This document shows, piece by piece, positions 23,397 through 38,400 of a stretch of DNA of 64,000 nt; positions within the stretch are counted from its first letter, which is position 1; each line of letters opens with the position of its first letter. The stretch spans positions 98,159,256-98,223,255 of the forward strand of contig OX235271.1 in assembly GCA_944472155.2 (NCBI GenBank), written 5' to 3'. The notes beneath the pieces are model-generated. The model had not been told where the DNA came from and made no database searches. It worked only from the letters and a program-made list of their open reading frames with translations. This stretch comes from Trichobilharzia szidati. Lineage: Eukaryota > Platyhelminthes > Trematoda > Strigeidida > Schistosomatidae. Made by a program: the position numbers and the translations under genes.

Positions 23397-23460
23397 TTAG
23401 TGACACTCAGCCTTTAAGCGAATAAGATCGGTTCTGATTGAATCCAGATTTTCTTCTAGC
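23397..23460 (-). CDS. Coiled-coil gene, last exon J
   Basis: Acceptor TGTTTCAG. The frame continues exon I exactly and ends 'LIRLKAECH' followed by TAA. Short terminal coding exon. Confidence 0.75.
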
Positions 23461-26400
23461 CTGAAACAGAAAGAAAATACGGAAAAACTTCTTTTCGATA
23501 TTTATGCTAAAATAGTGTCAACTAGTAGTTTATTCTCTTTGATTGGACACTAGTTAGTAACTAGTGTCATATGTCCAGTCATTGTTTAGTATATACTGAA
23601 TTGTGTCTGTGAAGTTTTACTCTACTTTACTCTACTTCGGCTATCTCCTACGGAAGGATGAGCCGGCTTCATGAACATCTCGAATCATCGCTGCCCAGGC
23701 GCGGCGATCTGATGAAGAGAGTTCATGAAGTTTCATGGGAATTTGGTACGAGTGATGTCCCCAGAATCGCTCGGCCTTTTGTTTGAGAGTGCAGCTCTAG
23801 CCTTTACACAACCAAGTGTGACCTACAAGGCAGTAGGAGTGGAGTAGGGAGTCCACTGTCCATTGGCAGCCGGTGACCGGAGTTCGGTTCATACGCCTTT
23901 TTGAATGGGGCCAGACATCCAGGAAATCCAACAAGCCCTTTGTCCATACGTCTGCCGGTGAGCTCCAGTGAGCTTCATACGCCAGTCGTTGGAGGTTTGG
24001 AATCAGGGTTTAGCCATCTCCTCTAGACTGTCATCCAATAGACAGTCAACCCGGTGAAGTTTGCAATGTGACCACCATGCTAGGTGGCTCGACATCATGG
24101 TGTAGCCTTGCTTTGACGAAGATGGTCAGGGGAACATGTTGTAAGAGTATTTCGAACAATTTTGGTTAATCCGTACAACTCGGTTAAAATTCAAGCTATA
24201 GTTTTATTTTGATTAATTTTTGAGAATTGTTCTGTGATTTTTTATATTTGTAGTGTTAACTTTTAAGCGAATTTCCAAAGATTAAATTTGCGTCGCCTTT
24301 GATCATGTTTTCGAGAAGTTTGACGTAATTTTATCATATCCCCTTTTATAATGTGACCGGATAATCGACCAAATATAGTACAACCAAACTATGGTTTATA
24401 AAGTTTCATTTCATAGCGTCTTTTGACTATGAAGGTGTTTACTGTTTTAGAAGTGCTCTTTGACCTTTGATGCATGACCCGAGGGCATGATGAAAACAAT
24501 AGCAACAAAGTCACTATTCCGTTGTCCTTACTTACAGGATTTCATCATGAGCTGACATCGGTTAGAGAACCATTGTAAAACGTGGGAGCACTGAACAGCT
24601 GTTTCGTCCTAGTTTTGGGATTCTCCAGAAGTGCGCACCCACCGAACCGCGGGGTCCCTTACAAACCAATAATTGAATGTCTTTACGCAGTTGAGGGAAG
24701 GGGAGTTGTGGTACCCATTTTGTCCCAGTGATTCTCATCACACTCCAATTTTAGGCTGACAAATATAAATCACATCATAACTTCCATTGCTTTTACTTTA
24801 GAAATAGTCTTCGTTATAGATAAGTCTTTTTTATACATATGGGTGTTTCTGGCTTACTCATTTATTGGTGTGATTGTGTTGCACATTTCATTATTGTCTA
24901 CCTGTCTTAATAATCCAAACTTAAATATTTAATCTACCATTGACTCGTAACAAGAAGTTGTTTTGAAAAGACTTCTTGAAAAGTATAATGGTATCTTTTA
25001 TGTATGAGTTTCTTTAAAACGTTTTAAAAGCTTTTTAAAAAATACGCTCCTTGTAACTTATAATACCCAATGAAACTATATTGTTCTTCGATATTACTAT
25101 TCTTTTTGCCTCATATCTCTGTTTACTGTCTCTGTTTTGCGTTTCTTTTTACTTTCTTCTCTGGCTGTGTGAGCTGAGTGAAGTGTGGCGACTCGAACTG
25201 CTGTACATTGGTGCAAAGTTCTATGTTGAAACTAGTCAGTAGTCAGAAAGGTGGAATTTTTTTAGTCTGTATGATACTCAAAGCTTATTAGTTTCTGCTT
25301 AAAAACTAACGGCTTAAAAGATGTCCAGGCTAGTTTTGCGAATACTATGAAGTAGAGTGTGCGAGTATGATTAGCTTGATAATCAATATTTATAATTCGC
25401 ACACGATGTTTGTGTTCTGGATAAAGAGTTTTGGTCACGGAATTTATGACAACGAGAGACTACTTAAAAATTGTAGAGTGATGAGTGAAATTTTAAGAAT
25501 TTTCGACATTTAGCACTCTATATTTTACATAGCCGTGAAGTAATGGCCTTATGTTCTTACTTCAATAATATGTTGGACTGTAACCCAATAGCTTATGATT
25601 TTTCTTTGGCTGGTTCTCGATTTAGTCCAATCATTAACTATTACTATCATCAAACATTTTGCCTAGGAATGCAATCCTTAAATATATGAAAGCCCAGGAA
25701 ATTTAGAAAGCATGAAAGATCCGTTTACTGGTTATCTCTGTTTCGTTCAAGCTCGTAACTACCTTGAAACCTAGTTAACCTACTGAAATTAGTGTAACCA
25801 AGTAGATGCATTTAACTCCACACAATCGAGGAATACAGCAGTCTATCCTGCCCAGCTGCCTAACTTCTATTATCTAACTTCTTATAGCTTGTAATCCTAC
25901 TTATCTTCATTGTTAATACATGGACTACTCTTATGATATTGTAGTGTGTCCTTTCTGTTAAAATTGCCAATCAGCATGGTAAATTAGTCCCCGTTGTGTA
26001 CCGAATTCACGTACGGTTATGTTTTATGCTGGGACAGCTATGTGTCATTTGGTTTGCTTTGGAGTGAATCAAGTTTGAGTTAGGTATTGTGGGTGACACT
26101 GTATAGATGAATTTTATTTTCTGTGGCTAAACAGAAAATCAAACATGCATATTGTTTAAAAAGTACTGAAAAACATTATTTATATTGGATATTTGTTAAA
26201 ATCTTACCGTAAGTGACTAAGCTTTAGCTGGTTAGCTGTTGTTTGCGCAAGATAACCAACACACGATAATTCATCTTCTAGTGCATCAGTTTCCATTTGA
26301 CTAAGTAATAATTTCAAGTTTTTTGTAGAATTTTCAAAATTCTTCTTAATATTTCCTAATTTAATTAATTCATTTTTGTCTGACTGCTAGAGATAAGGTA

Positions 26401-29400
26401 AAAACGTGAGTAGCTTTTTAAGTGATTGCATTATATTACATATGGCTAAGTATACCTGACTTTTCGCAAAGCTATTAAGATAAGTTGAGATTACTTCATC
26501 TAAATACTAGTTTATTTATTCGTGTTTGAATAGTCTAAGACCAAGAGAATATTTATATATACTTTTGTTATTTCCATATATACTTTTGTTATTCCTGAAG
26601 TTCTGACCAGTTTGCCGAACGAAACGTTGGAATTATTTATTTCAAATTCTCTCAGAATTATACAAACACTGTTTCTTACGTATGTCTACTTTTCACTCGG
26701 CGTTCAGTTTTTGTGGAAATAACCGGTTAAATCTTGATCAAAGTTCTTATGAAGGTCTTCTTACCTCAAAAGAGTTTAACAGTTTTCAATATTTCTTCGT
26801 CATACTGTACAAAAACAGAACGATCACTGATTGTCCGGAGTACTATTCAATGCAGTTGATTATTAAAAATTTCCAATTGTTTTATACTTTTTCTTAAAAC
26901 TCATATTTCATAGTCATGCAATTGAAGTCATTCTTAATACCTTATAATACCAGCAGCAGATGAAGACCTAGTAAAGGAATGTTTATTAGGAATTTGGTAT
27001 TTCTATATAGCCAAAGTATGTACACCTTATGTGTTCAACACACCATTTGCACAGATCTTCGTGTTGTGCTACTTCTGGCCTTTATATTGTGTTTTTTTTT
27101 GTGTTCCTTTCACATTTCCCATCTATCTCCACAACGCTGAACCATTTGCCTTCTCTGACATCAAATGTATCTCCTTGCTATTTGATGTGTTTATGCCGAT
27201 GAACGTCTCTTTATATGGTACTGATAAATCTTATCAGTAACACTCGCCACATTTTGACTGAAATACCTACACTCATGTTTTACTTTAGAACTTTCAGCAA
27301 AGATTTCAAATGTCTACGCGAATATTTGTGCTAGAATCTTAAGAAGATCGTTATTCATACTTCTGAATATCACTAATAATTGTACAACATATTGAAGATG
27401 TGTACTGCAATGAATGTGTATTTTACATAATCTAAAATGATCACAGTCATTCAGTTAGTAAAATTAAAAATAATACACTGACTGGGACATTCAGAATACC
27501 TTTAAGCGTAAATAAAAATATGTATCATGAAGTGACTGAAGTAGAAATTAATACTCTCCGTTACTGAATATTTGAAACTTTCATTCGAAAGGCTATTAGA
27601 TATCCACTGAACAGATATAAATCTTATTCAATCTGTTAGACTTGCAGCTCCGACTCAGAAGACGCTTCAACTAGAATATTATTAATTAATTAACTTTCTA
27701 GGTTGTCAGGTAATGCATTAAGTCCCAGAAGGGTTTATGCATAATCTTCCATCACTTCTATATTGGGTGAGGATATAGCCTATTGTAAATCAAACTTGCC
27801 GCACATTTGTTTCAATATACTCGTGTAGGTGGAACGGAGGCGGTCAATTACGATTTGAATTTCCTCAGGCAGTTGATTTTGTATTATGGGCCTAGAGGAA
27901 TGATGTAATCTTACCAGATTTTACGTTTGACGGTGTGAAGGTGTTCTATCAACTTAACGCAGCTAGAACATCTGTTGTGACGTTTGTCATACTATGCGCG
28001 AAAACACCTAGCAGTAGCCGATATGCTCAATCTAAAATCTCTGGCACTAGAGTTAACTAGTGCTAGTATGAACTTTACTTGGGGCATATGTGTTCTTAAA
28101 TTTGTAGGTACACCTTAGAAATAAAATCTGAGAAACACAATCTAGATCAAATGCATTTAGCTTTTGATCAGTTCACATTCCCGAAGTAACATTTTATTGC
28201 TAAGTATATTTATTCGCTTTCTGAGCAATACTGATTGACTAAATATAACTTTTTACTTGTCTTCTATTGTCATCAATTAATAATAAGCTAGGTAGTTTAC
28301 TGATCAACATTATATTCATTCACACAAATCAGCAACAGAGGGCTTCAACAGTACATCTCCATTTCATCCTGTTGTCTGTATTCTTCTTTACCTGGCCCCA
28401 TTTTTGCCCATAGGCTCTTGTCTCTTCCTTTTACAGTCTGCATATCCCCATCGGACGCCTAAATCGTCGTTTCCTATTCTGATACTACTTGTGTGCCTGG
28501 ATCGCGATATCACTCAATGGGCACCTGAGCGTGTGTCTGATCCGTCTCTATTTTCTCCGGCATATTTGTTGGACGACAGATTCTTGGTTGGTTCTTTCCC
28601 AGAGTTTCTTGCTGCTAATTCTTTCTAGCCATTTGATCTCCAATATAGGGCCAGCAAAGACAACTATTGATAAAAGTCTGCAGCCACCTGTTGACAATGC
28701 TTTTTGTGACTCCTGAGCCATGTTTCTGAACCTTATGAAAGAACTGACTTAACAGCGGTGTTGGAAGTACGAATTTCGTTCTTTATGCTGAGAACAGCTG
28801 ATTTCCACACTGATTTCAGAATCATCATCTGTGCCGTGTGTAGTTAAAAAGATGCTGCTTAGATAAGTGATGGAAGTGACCTTTTTCAAATTTCCCCCGT
28901 TGATAGTGGTTGCTGCTTGTTGCTGTTGGCTGGTTATCTTCTTCTCTACGTTCACCTGGAGTCCTGTCTTCACCGGCTGCTTCCCCAGCCAGTTTGTTGG
29001 TTTCCACCTGAAAGTCTTTGAGTTTGCGTGACACTGAAAATAAATCGTTCATGAAGTCCAGATCTTGTAGTTTTTTTATCGGTGCAACGTATTCCCGTTT
29101 GCTCGCTCCTCACAGTCTGACGCGTAATGTAGTCCACCATAATTAGGTATACTATCGGTGATAGCAGACGGCCTTGTCTTATGCCTGCCATCACTTCAAA
29201 GGCTTAGCTACAACTAAGGGTTGGTCTATAAAGAAAACTTATTTTTAAACCAAACTTTATTCTTATCATTATAGTAAATGCAAATTTTTTAGGTGGATAC
29301 GAGTTGAATGAATAAGGATTTCAGTGATAAAATTTGTAATCTAAATGACCATGGAATTATATATATCACCACTTATAAAACACCATTCAAAAGTCGCCTA

Positions 29401-32400
29401 TTTCGTTGGAGCAGTAGATGATTTCTGCTTACCTCAAAATTCTGATCGCAGGTGTTATTCGTTAAGTGATTACAGCATCTACGTAACCAATTCACTTTAC
29501 ATTTTAAACCCAAAATTAAGGAAACTAAAGATACTTTTTGACCAATTCCAATCTGTAGATTTTCATTGTACTGATCAAAATTGTAACAATTTTCTGTAAA
29601 TAAATGAAACATATATATACTCCCAATTTACACATTTGTGTTCATTGAAATGAATAAAAGTTAGTGAAATCATGTATTAAGCCAGGCGCAATCATATTTA
29701 CAGTCAAAACTGTAAAGTTTTCCTTATTTGTCGAAAATTTAATTCTCAACAACTTTTAGCTGTGCATAAAAAAGCATTATCCATTGCCTTGTAACCGTTT
29801 AAATCGGTGAATAAACACATTTGCAACCAATTCAAATGGTTGAAAGTGCTATCACTTAAAGAACCCAATGTAAGCTGAAAATCTGGGGCAGTATGGTAGA
29901 ATATAATCCCATATTAAGTAAGTTTATTTGATATAACACATACTGATATAACTGGATAAAATTCCGAACACAATTTATTGCTAAAAAACATATCAATCTA
30001 TTCACACAACTTTCTACCTTGCTTTATACATTTATTTTATTGTTTTTCAGTACGAGTATGGAATTTTCAGCATGGATATCGGTAGCCCAAATTTAGCACG
30101 CCGACCATAGATATCGGGTGTGCGTCGGCAGGGGGTCGAACCCCGGACCATGTGCATGGTCGGCGAGAGTCCTAACCACTGTGCCACCGACACACAATAT
30201 AGCCTTTCTTTCCCTTGTTTTTTATTATAATTTTCGATATATCCGGTATAGGCGTCGCGTCACTTTGATTACATGTGTCTGGTGAGGATTCGATAAACAA
30301 AGATTCAGTAATTAATATCTCTCTCTCTCCACCTAATAATATCACTTTCTTATACTTTTACCTTATCTCACCCTATTGTGTGATTGCATGTAAGTGAGTG
30401 CTTTGTAACGACCAAGCTATTTTTCTAGATTATTTAACTGAGCAGACTTACTCATTTTAAACCTGGCTAGATTTCTATGTTCCAATAATCTAATTGACAC
30501 CGATCTAGTAGTGTGACCTATGTAATGGACCTTACATTCATTACATGGTATTTGGTAAATTATATAACTTTTTCGATTAAATCTAATGGGTCCTTAAGCA
30601 AAGTTTGTCTCTGAGCGAGTTGGTTGCTTGTTTTAAATACCATCCATATTCAAACCTTATTAAGAGTCACATATAATATATATAAATGGTCGCGCTAAGT
30701 CGTGAATTGGCAGAAGTTAGAATTCATGGACTGGCCATTGGATTGGGTCTCAGTGGCTCAATGGTCTACGAGCTCGCCTTGTAACCAGAATGTCCTGGGT
30801 TCGAACCGCAGTAGGTGTGTACTGTGAAGAGTCCCATACTAGGACGAGACAGCTGTCCAGTACTCCCAGGTTTCCCAGTGGTTCTCTAACTGATGTCAGC
30901 TCATGATGAAATCCTCCATGCAATCATATATATATGGCTCCCGATGCTACTTCTTTATATGGCAGTACTACTAAGACTTTGAATTCCTTATTATTTACAT
31001 TAATGCCCTTATTTTTTCTATGGATCTTCTGTGATATATATATATATATATCATAAATTCGTTAGTAATGTGAACACAGTGATATGATTATGGACATTAA
31101 ATTGTGCTCAGGACGTCATTAATTAATTTCTCTGTGTTATATCAAATAAACGTATCTAGCATCGGCTGTAACGTACATAGTCTGAATGACTGGCGAGCAA
31201 CAGGAATCCTGTGACTCTTTGTTCAGCTTTCAAAAGTAATTTTTCTTTGAAGGAAATGACTCCGCGAAACCAAATATTGGTTACTGAGTTTTCTTTATAT
31301 TTGAGATCTACTCTAAAAACTGACTAAGTATATGATCCAATAGGTTTCTTGTGCACTTCTGTCCATGGGTAATCATTTGTACAACGAATTCATCAATAGC
31401 CTAATGTAATTTACTGAATAATGAGCATTTAATTCTTTATAGAGCAAATGAAGTTGGTTAATGAGTGTTTTAGATGCTAATGAGATTTTTATTTACCAAG
31501 AAACTGTCATTTTTTTCTGAACGTCACAGTGATGCCCATTAAATGTTGTTAGTAATTCAATAGAATAAAGTAAAGAACTTCATTAGTGGATACGACACTA
31601 GCTACTGTTTATCTATCAGCTAGTCAGCTTGACAAAAATTCTGATTTTCGTGATGGTAAATAAACTAATTTTGAATCTTTGGGGGTGGACATCAATTCCT
31701 TCCACGTTCTAAATGCACTTTGAAAAGAATTTCCAGTAAGAACGGAATCTAGTGTCTTGTCAACTGTTTCCAACTATCCAGAGTAAAGCCAATTATTTAC
31801 TTTAAAACTTTGTAATATTTTACTTCAGTCAATAATGAGTTTTCTCACATCTTTTTATAAGAGGAATATAATAATTATATCGTTTTATCACTTGCTGTTT
31901 ACTGGAAGATTTTTGGAAGTTTTTAAGCTGAAAGTAGAATTTAGTTGTCTTAGAATTATAACCAGATAATGAATTATAGGCTGGACAAAGTTATTTTATT
32001 ATGCAGCAACAATAATTCGAGAGAGCAATAGTTTTCAATAAATTCTTCTTCAGTCTTTACATTTATAAATACAGTAATTTTAGTATACAGTGTGCATCTA
32101 TGAGTTCAGTAGGTAAAGTGGTAGCAGTCACTACCAGAAGAGCTAGTCTCCCTATACAGAAGGGGTATGTTCAACCTCTTTTTTTACCGTGGCCTATAAT
32201 AAGGTCAACAATTCCTCGATTAACACTAGCATGTTTAATCTCTGTCCCATTTTTCTCCCTTGGTTTCACTGACAAATGTTTATTTCAAACCCTTTACGAC
32301 TTCATGACCTTTCTTATTAGGTTTATTATCCCAGGTTTGCGCAATGCTTTTCAAGCTTGTTCCTGTATTTACACAATCCTGTTCATTCCACTTCATTAAA

Positions 32401-35400
32401 TTCTCTATTCCCTGATAATCACTCACTAATAGTACTTTCATATTTACACCACACCGTCGTTATTATTTTACCATTATTATCAGTGTAATTTGTCACCCTT
32501 GAGTTTAGGTCTAACCTATCCCATTTGTTGGCTTATTTCTCTGTAGAATTCATATTGTCGGACACATCAATGACTACACTCACCTTTGAAAAATGTACTT
32601 TTGTTGACCTTAAAAATATATAATATATAGTGAGCTATTTTATTTGATTTTATCTCATGTTCTAATTGAACATTAGTATTTTAAATGATAATCAAAACCA
32701 ACTGATTATTGTTCCATCTTCTGCTTGTTCCACAATACACTTTCTGATATGATTCTAATTTGCCTTCACTGGCTATTGTATGCTAAAATTAATGGATTTA
32801 TAATTGTAGAGCCTGAAGAAGAACTTGTTGACAATAAATGTTCGCTCTAATTATTCTTGTTCTGAATAAATCATGGAATATTCAAATTATTTTATTTTAG
32901 TGGAGTTGCGAGAAACTGATTCATCTTGACGTATTTTATCATGGATTAGAAGTCATCTAAAGGATCACTGAAAATGAAATAGTACTAAGAAGCTGTGTAG
33001 TGCTAGTTTGAGACTTCCCAACTGTGCATACATAAACGTAATGAAAACGGTGTGTGGCGTGCGCTAAGTATGAGATTTATAGGATGCAGATTGATAGGAA
33101 GCTGCCAAAATTGAAATCAACGTTTTAAGTCAGTGGCTGCAGAGGTAAAAGTATCTGTTCCTCAAATCCAGATCCGCTTTACGTTGTGGTCAGGAAATAA
33201 TGTCATTGGATAACTCTTTGTTTCAATTTTTAGCCGGTCACCAACCAACGAGAAAAATTTACTGTTCGCTGACCTAGCCAACTTCTAATGTGGTTGAAAA
33301 TGTATAGATATGTGTTTTCCCCCAATAAAAAAGTCCTTTACCAGTTCTCTTGTCTTTTGCCGTTACAAGTACTATGAACCACCAGGTTTCCTTGTGAGAA
33401 AGTAAGTATTCGACCAGCGGCTTAGAATTTAGTAACCTATGTTTTCTAACTAATACCACTCGCACATATTACTATTATTTATTGTGGTTACCAGTTACGG
33501 CTTCTCATTAGAACTCTTTCGCTGATTGACATTTATTTAAAAGCGACATTTAACGCAGTCTTCTCCATTCTTAATTTAAAGATCTCCGTTAGTTATTGAG
33601 AACCAGAGTAACATGAGAGAGATATCAGTAACACTATCTTCCAGCTTTTCAGTCTTAAAATATTAATATGATGTGGCTTCTGGATATCCTCATGATAAAA
33701 AATGTAGTTTTCACTAACACTACTACAGTCTGTTGGCAAGTTTAACCCACTAGTCGTTGTGCTAATTTCTAGTTGTATGATAACACGATTCCAACATTTA
33801 TATTTTCACTCGTACACATTAATTCATATAACTGATTGCTTATACATACTATTGTTCCACTGACATTGTTATACGACTTTTATACTTATTACTTATTCCT
33901 ACACAGAGAAACTTTTGTTTTGCATCTGTTTTGTTCATAGTTATCCACTGTTATCAAAGATCAACCCTATAAATACACATATCTATTTCTGTATTTTGCA
34001 TAGCAAAACTAACCTGTTCCTTGATATTTGATTAATTCTTCTAATTTTTCAGTTAAATTGTCCAAATCATTTGAAATCCATGTTATGGCTGATGATAATA
34101 TTGTATCGTCTTTGAGTTCATTATCCAACTGGGAGACTTCGGTTTGTATTATCTGGTCAGTAGTCATCTTCAGCTTGACAATGAAATAAAACAAATTAAA
34201 TGTGCAAATTCAATGTCACATTTTCACTACAACATTTGGTATTACTGAAAACTGAATAGTTTCTAAAAACAAAATAATTTCACTATACATGCATTACTTT
34301 GCGGCAATGACTTCGCACAAGTATTTCACTGAGTCAACGATACATTTACTCAGCTTATCAGTCTGAACTGAATAAATATTTCAGGGAGCTAAAAAGATAA
34401 GTTCCCCAAATTCTATGTTCTTCTTCATTCAGTTTGTCGCGGTAAGCTAAATAAAGTATGTAATTCAGTGATGGTGTTTCGGTGGTAGAACGCTCATCAA
34501 CCACCCACATGTCCGGAATTCGACGCCCGCTGACGTACAGCCAAACGTCTTCTAGTTTACAAGCCAACAGTAGGCTGGATAAGAGGGGAACTTGGGCATG
34601 AGGCTAACAACTCAACTCTATAAAATTAACACCTGGAGCCCTAAGTTCCACTCGCAACTCAAAGGAATGGCAAAGTCCAGTGAGTAAGATGAACGGTTTA
34701 CAGTAGTATTTGTTTAACTTTTAAGCTATTTAGCACTATGTAGACAACTCTAGTTAGCTGGAATTTATCTTCGATGAATATAACATAGGTACTCTGGCAG
34801 AACCGTCTGTTTGCTTTCTAACATCTTCCAGCCAAGAATTAATTACTAGTATGTATTTTCCTGTAACTTAAGACTGATCTAATCTGATAGCTATATATGT
34901 CCGAAAAGTCTGTCGGGTATGGAATTATCTTTCTTTTTCAATGAAAATACTGACATTTTGTTTAGCTTTATAATGGTAGTGTCTGGATCATAATCTCTTA
35001 AGCAATACTTACTGAAAAATTTCTATTGTTCGTACAGTCTTAAATGAAATACAGTACTTGAACTTGAAATGCAGGCAAAATCCATTTCTCTGGGCGAGAA
35101 AAGGACACATAATCATACGAGTGAAATTTTAACGTCGAACTTTACATTAATTTTCAAGAGTTCCAGTTGCCACATATAAAAATAGAAATGTAAGGAAACT
35201 GTAATCGGGAGGACATATTCAGGCTAAAGGATAATTATATAGGGGATAATATTAGTTTATGGGATAAGGAAGATTGCAAAGAGTGAGGACTAATTTGAGT
35301 AATGTCACTAACAGTTTCCATTACTTCTTAATGTCTCGAGAACCTCAACCAGGCACTCCACGCCTCCCTAAGTGGCTCAAATCAAAATTTAAAGACTTCT

Positions 35401-38400
35401 TGTATTGATGCCATGTTTTAGTTTTACCACCCCTTACTCTTGTTTACCTGGACTCTGCACCAGCTACCTTTAGTCAGTGATGAAGTCAACGGCTCGGCAT
35501 GCGTAATGAATGGCCCTCTTCAAACAACTTTGCACTTTGTTTGACCTTAAATTTTGAGCATTGCAACAACAGCTACTATTTAGGCTTGTAAGTAGTCAGG
35601 TGATTACCACAGATAATAATTTTCAGTGGACAAAATCACTACTTTTCATGCATGTGTAAAACAATTAATACCAAGTCAAGGGTTATGAAGTTGGAATCTT
35701 TCATTCGCAAAATATGCACGGAAACACAGTGAGGTCTTCATTTGGAGACAACATACCTGTTTTGTTTTATTTGTAAATGCAAATGTTTGAACTTCCTTAT
35801 CCACATATTCTTTTTCCTTTTGGTTAATATCCTGTAAACGATTTTGTGTTTGTACATAAGCCCATCCTGTTTCCCAGAAGAGATTATTAAGACGATTCAT
35901 TTGTTCATACTGTTTTCTTAAATGTTTCGACAGTAAGTCTCTGTTATAACGTATTTGTATAAGCCGTCTACTTAAACGTGCTCGAACTGTTTGACAGTGT
36001 TCCCATGCTCGTCTAGCTTTATTCTATACATGATAAAATTGATATGAAAGTATTAATCACACAAACACACACAGTTATAGTTTGATTGCTAAATTACGGG
36101 TCACTACTTTAAATCTCTTCGCTAATAGGATTTTTCTGCCAGTTACTGTCGTCATCTTTGTACTAAATTTATCTTGAGGTAATTATCATCAGTCAGATTA
36201 AGTGTTCATTGCTTTTCAAAATTATTATCATTCGAGTCACTTCGTTGCTTCCCTCTTCCCCAGAATGCTTATTGAGTGGAGAAAATTTAGTCTGACAAGC
36301 TTGTTTGTGACTCATGAAGTTAACTTTAATTACAACTGAAAACAAAAGTCTGTTTTTTAAATTATATTTGCTTCCGAAGACCGTATAGAATTCTCGAAAT
36401 CTATTTAAATAGCTGGTATACATATAATACATACATTAAAGTGATATAATGATGAATGGGCTTGAAGTTGAAATCAGGTTTACTACAGGGCCCGAATTAA
36501 CGGCCTCTGGGTTTACTTAAGTAGCACTCTGTCAATCTAAGTATTCGGCAAGGCCGCTGATGGGGTTTCAGTTTCATTTCATTTGATTTCGCTCAACTTA
36601 ATATGTCAAGATTATTGCATTCTTTGAAAACACTTGGAGATGATCTGTTATCCTTTTCTTTAGTTGGCGCACATAGAAATTACAAAATAGGCTAGAACCC
36701 AAGTGAAACTATGCAGTTGAGTAGTATTTCACACACGTGAATTTTCATTCACTTATTTTTCCTTGTGAACTTAAAAAGATCAGGAGTAGGAAAGAAATTG
36801 AATAATAAATTAAAAATAAACTTTTTGACATCTTTAATTTCTTTGACTTCATAGTCTTCTACTTGTACTGTGCATGTGATGAAGCTTGCTTTGACTATTT
36901 AGAAAGTTTTATAACTATGGAATTCCTGCAATTTGTGCGTCGGTGGGACAGCGTTAGGATGCTTGTCAACCATGCATATGCTTCGGGGTTCGAGCCCCGA
37001 TCGGCGCACTCCGTTACCTCGCTAAGCCAGTAATAAGACTGGTAAAGAGGAAAGCTTCGGGCATAAGGCAAGCAACCCCACCCCGTAAAAATGAACACCA
37101 CTGCTACCGAGAATTCGAAGCTCTAGCTTGAAGCCTTGTGTTGCATTAAGGACGTAAAGGATTAAAATTAATTAATTAAATTAAAACTCCTGAAATCAAT
37201 TTGCCATGTAAACTATTTTAATACGTTTAATAGTTTATCTAATCTTTCCTATCACTTAGATGAATGTCTCAAACCGATGGGTATCTCATATAACTACTAA
37301 AAAGTAAGCGTGAACAAATAAAAAAAATTTTTTTAAACTACAATACCATATAACTTCATATTTATATTACTTGATATCTTTGTCTTATGAATCTTCCTTT
37401 TTCTATAAGATGACTTTTCTCTATTTGAATTTGTTTTAATTTATCAGAATAAAGACGACACTCGAACTGTATCATTGATATGTCTTGATCCTTAACTGTC
37501 AGTAAATGTTCAATTAGTTTAACTTGTTCACGTAATTCCTGTTGTTCATCAGCGGATTTTTTGTTTACCTGTATAAGCTTTTTTTTAAAAACAAAAACCC
37601 ACCGTAATAGTCACTATGTGAATATTAAACAAATGAATTGTCTAAATGATCACACTAAGTGATTGAAAATGTCAACCCTTATTTGCATGAAACTTATTAC
37701 TAAAAAGTATAAAAAAAATGGATACTAAACATTTGCTCCATAATGCTTGGCTTATAATGCCTAGTATTGAATATTATTTGAAATTAATATATGAAACTTT
37801 TAGAAATTATCTGTTAAGTCACTTGACTAGTTAGTTACCTGTCTGACGGTATTTCTTAAGGACTATATACTAATTATATTAATTACTGCGTCATTACTTC
37901 TGACTTTATCATTAGTATTCAATTGTTTTTTAAACATCTTATTCCACTTGGTGTGTCCTTCTTGGTACTTTCTTGTGATTAGCAATCAGCTACACTTATT
38001 GTTTGAGGACTAATAATACTGTAACAATAGAAGGCAAGACACGGAAGCCAAAGTATGTTTTTCACTGATCAAACCACTGTTTATATATGTAAAGTTTATA
38101 TTCTTTAACCAATCACTGAGCTTGTGATTTCGGTTTACACCAAAGGACATAAAATAGAATGTTCATACATACATAGTATTCTGTTGTTAATGCAGTATTG
38201 AACTATGGGAATATGTGAGAATAATATTCCGTTGGCAAACATTGCCTGTATTACACCACCACAATACAACCTAGCGACCTAAACCTTAGTAGATGGAGCG
38301 GGTTTCCAGCCCATGAACATTCGGTTAGAAGTAAGGCAACTAAACCAATGAGCCACATTTCCTATGTTGTGCCAAAACTAGCCCAGCCACCATTTTTAAG

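Noticed and set aside
29345..29612. Overlapping 84- and 79-codon ORFs on both strands
   Set aside because: No motif, AT-rich composition, no splice logic; treated as chance.
30040..30200. Genuine tRNA gene
   Set aside because: Box A and box B are good, but the arms do not form a cloverleaf of normal length and the same sequence recurs with a SINE body at 16.9 and 43.1 kb.
33274..33465. Hidden exon of the coiled-coil gene
   Set aside because: The minus-strand frame is open but not helical, and no splice sites give the phase needed between exons H and I.
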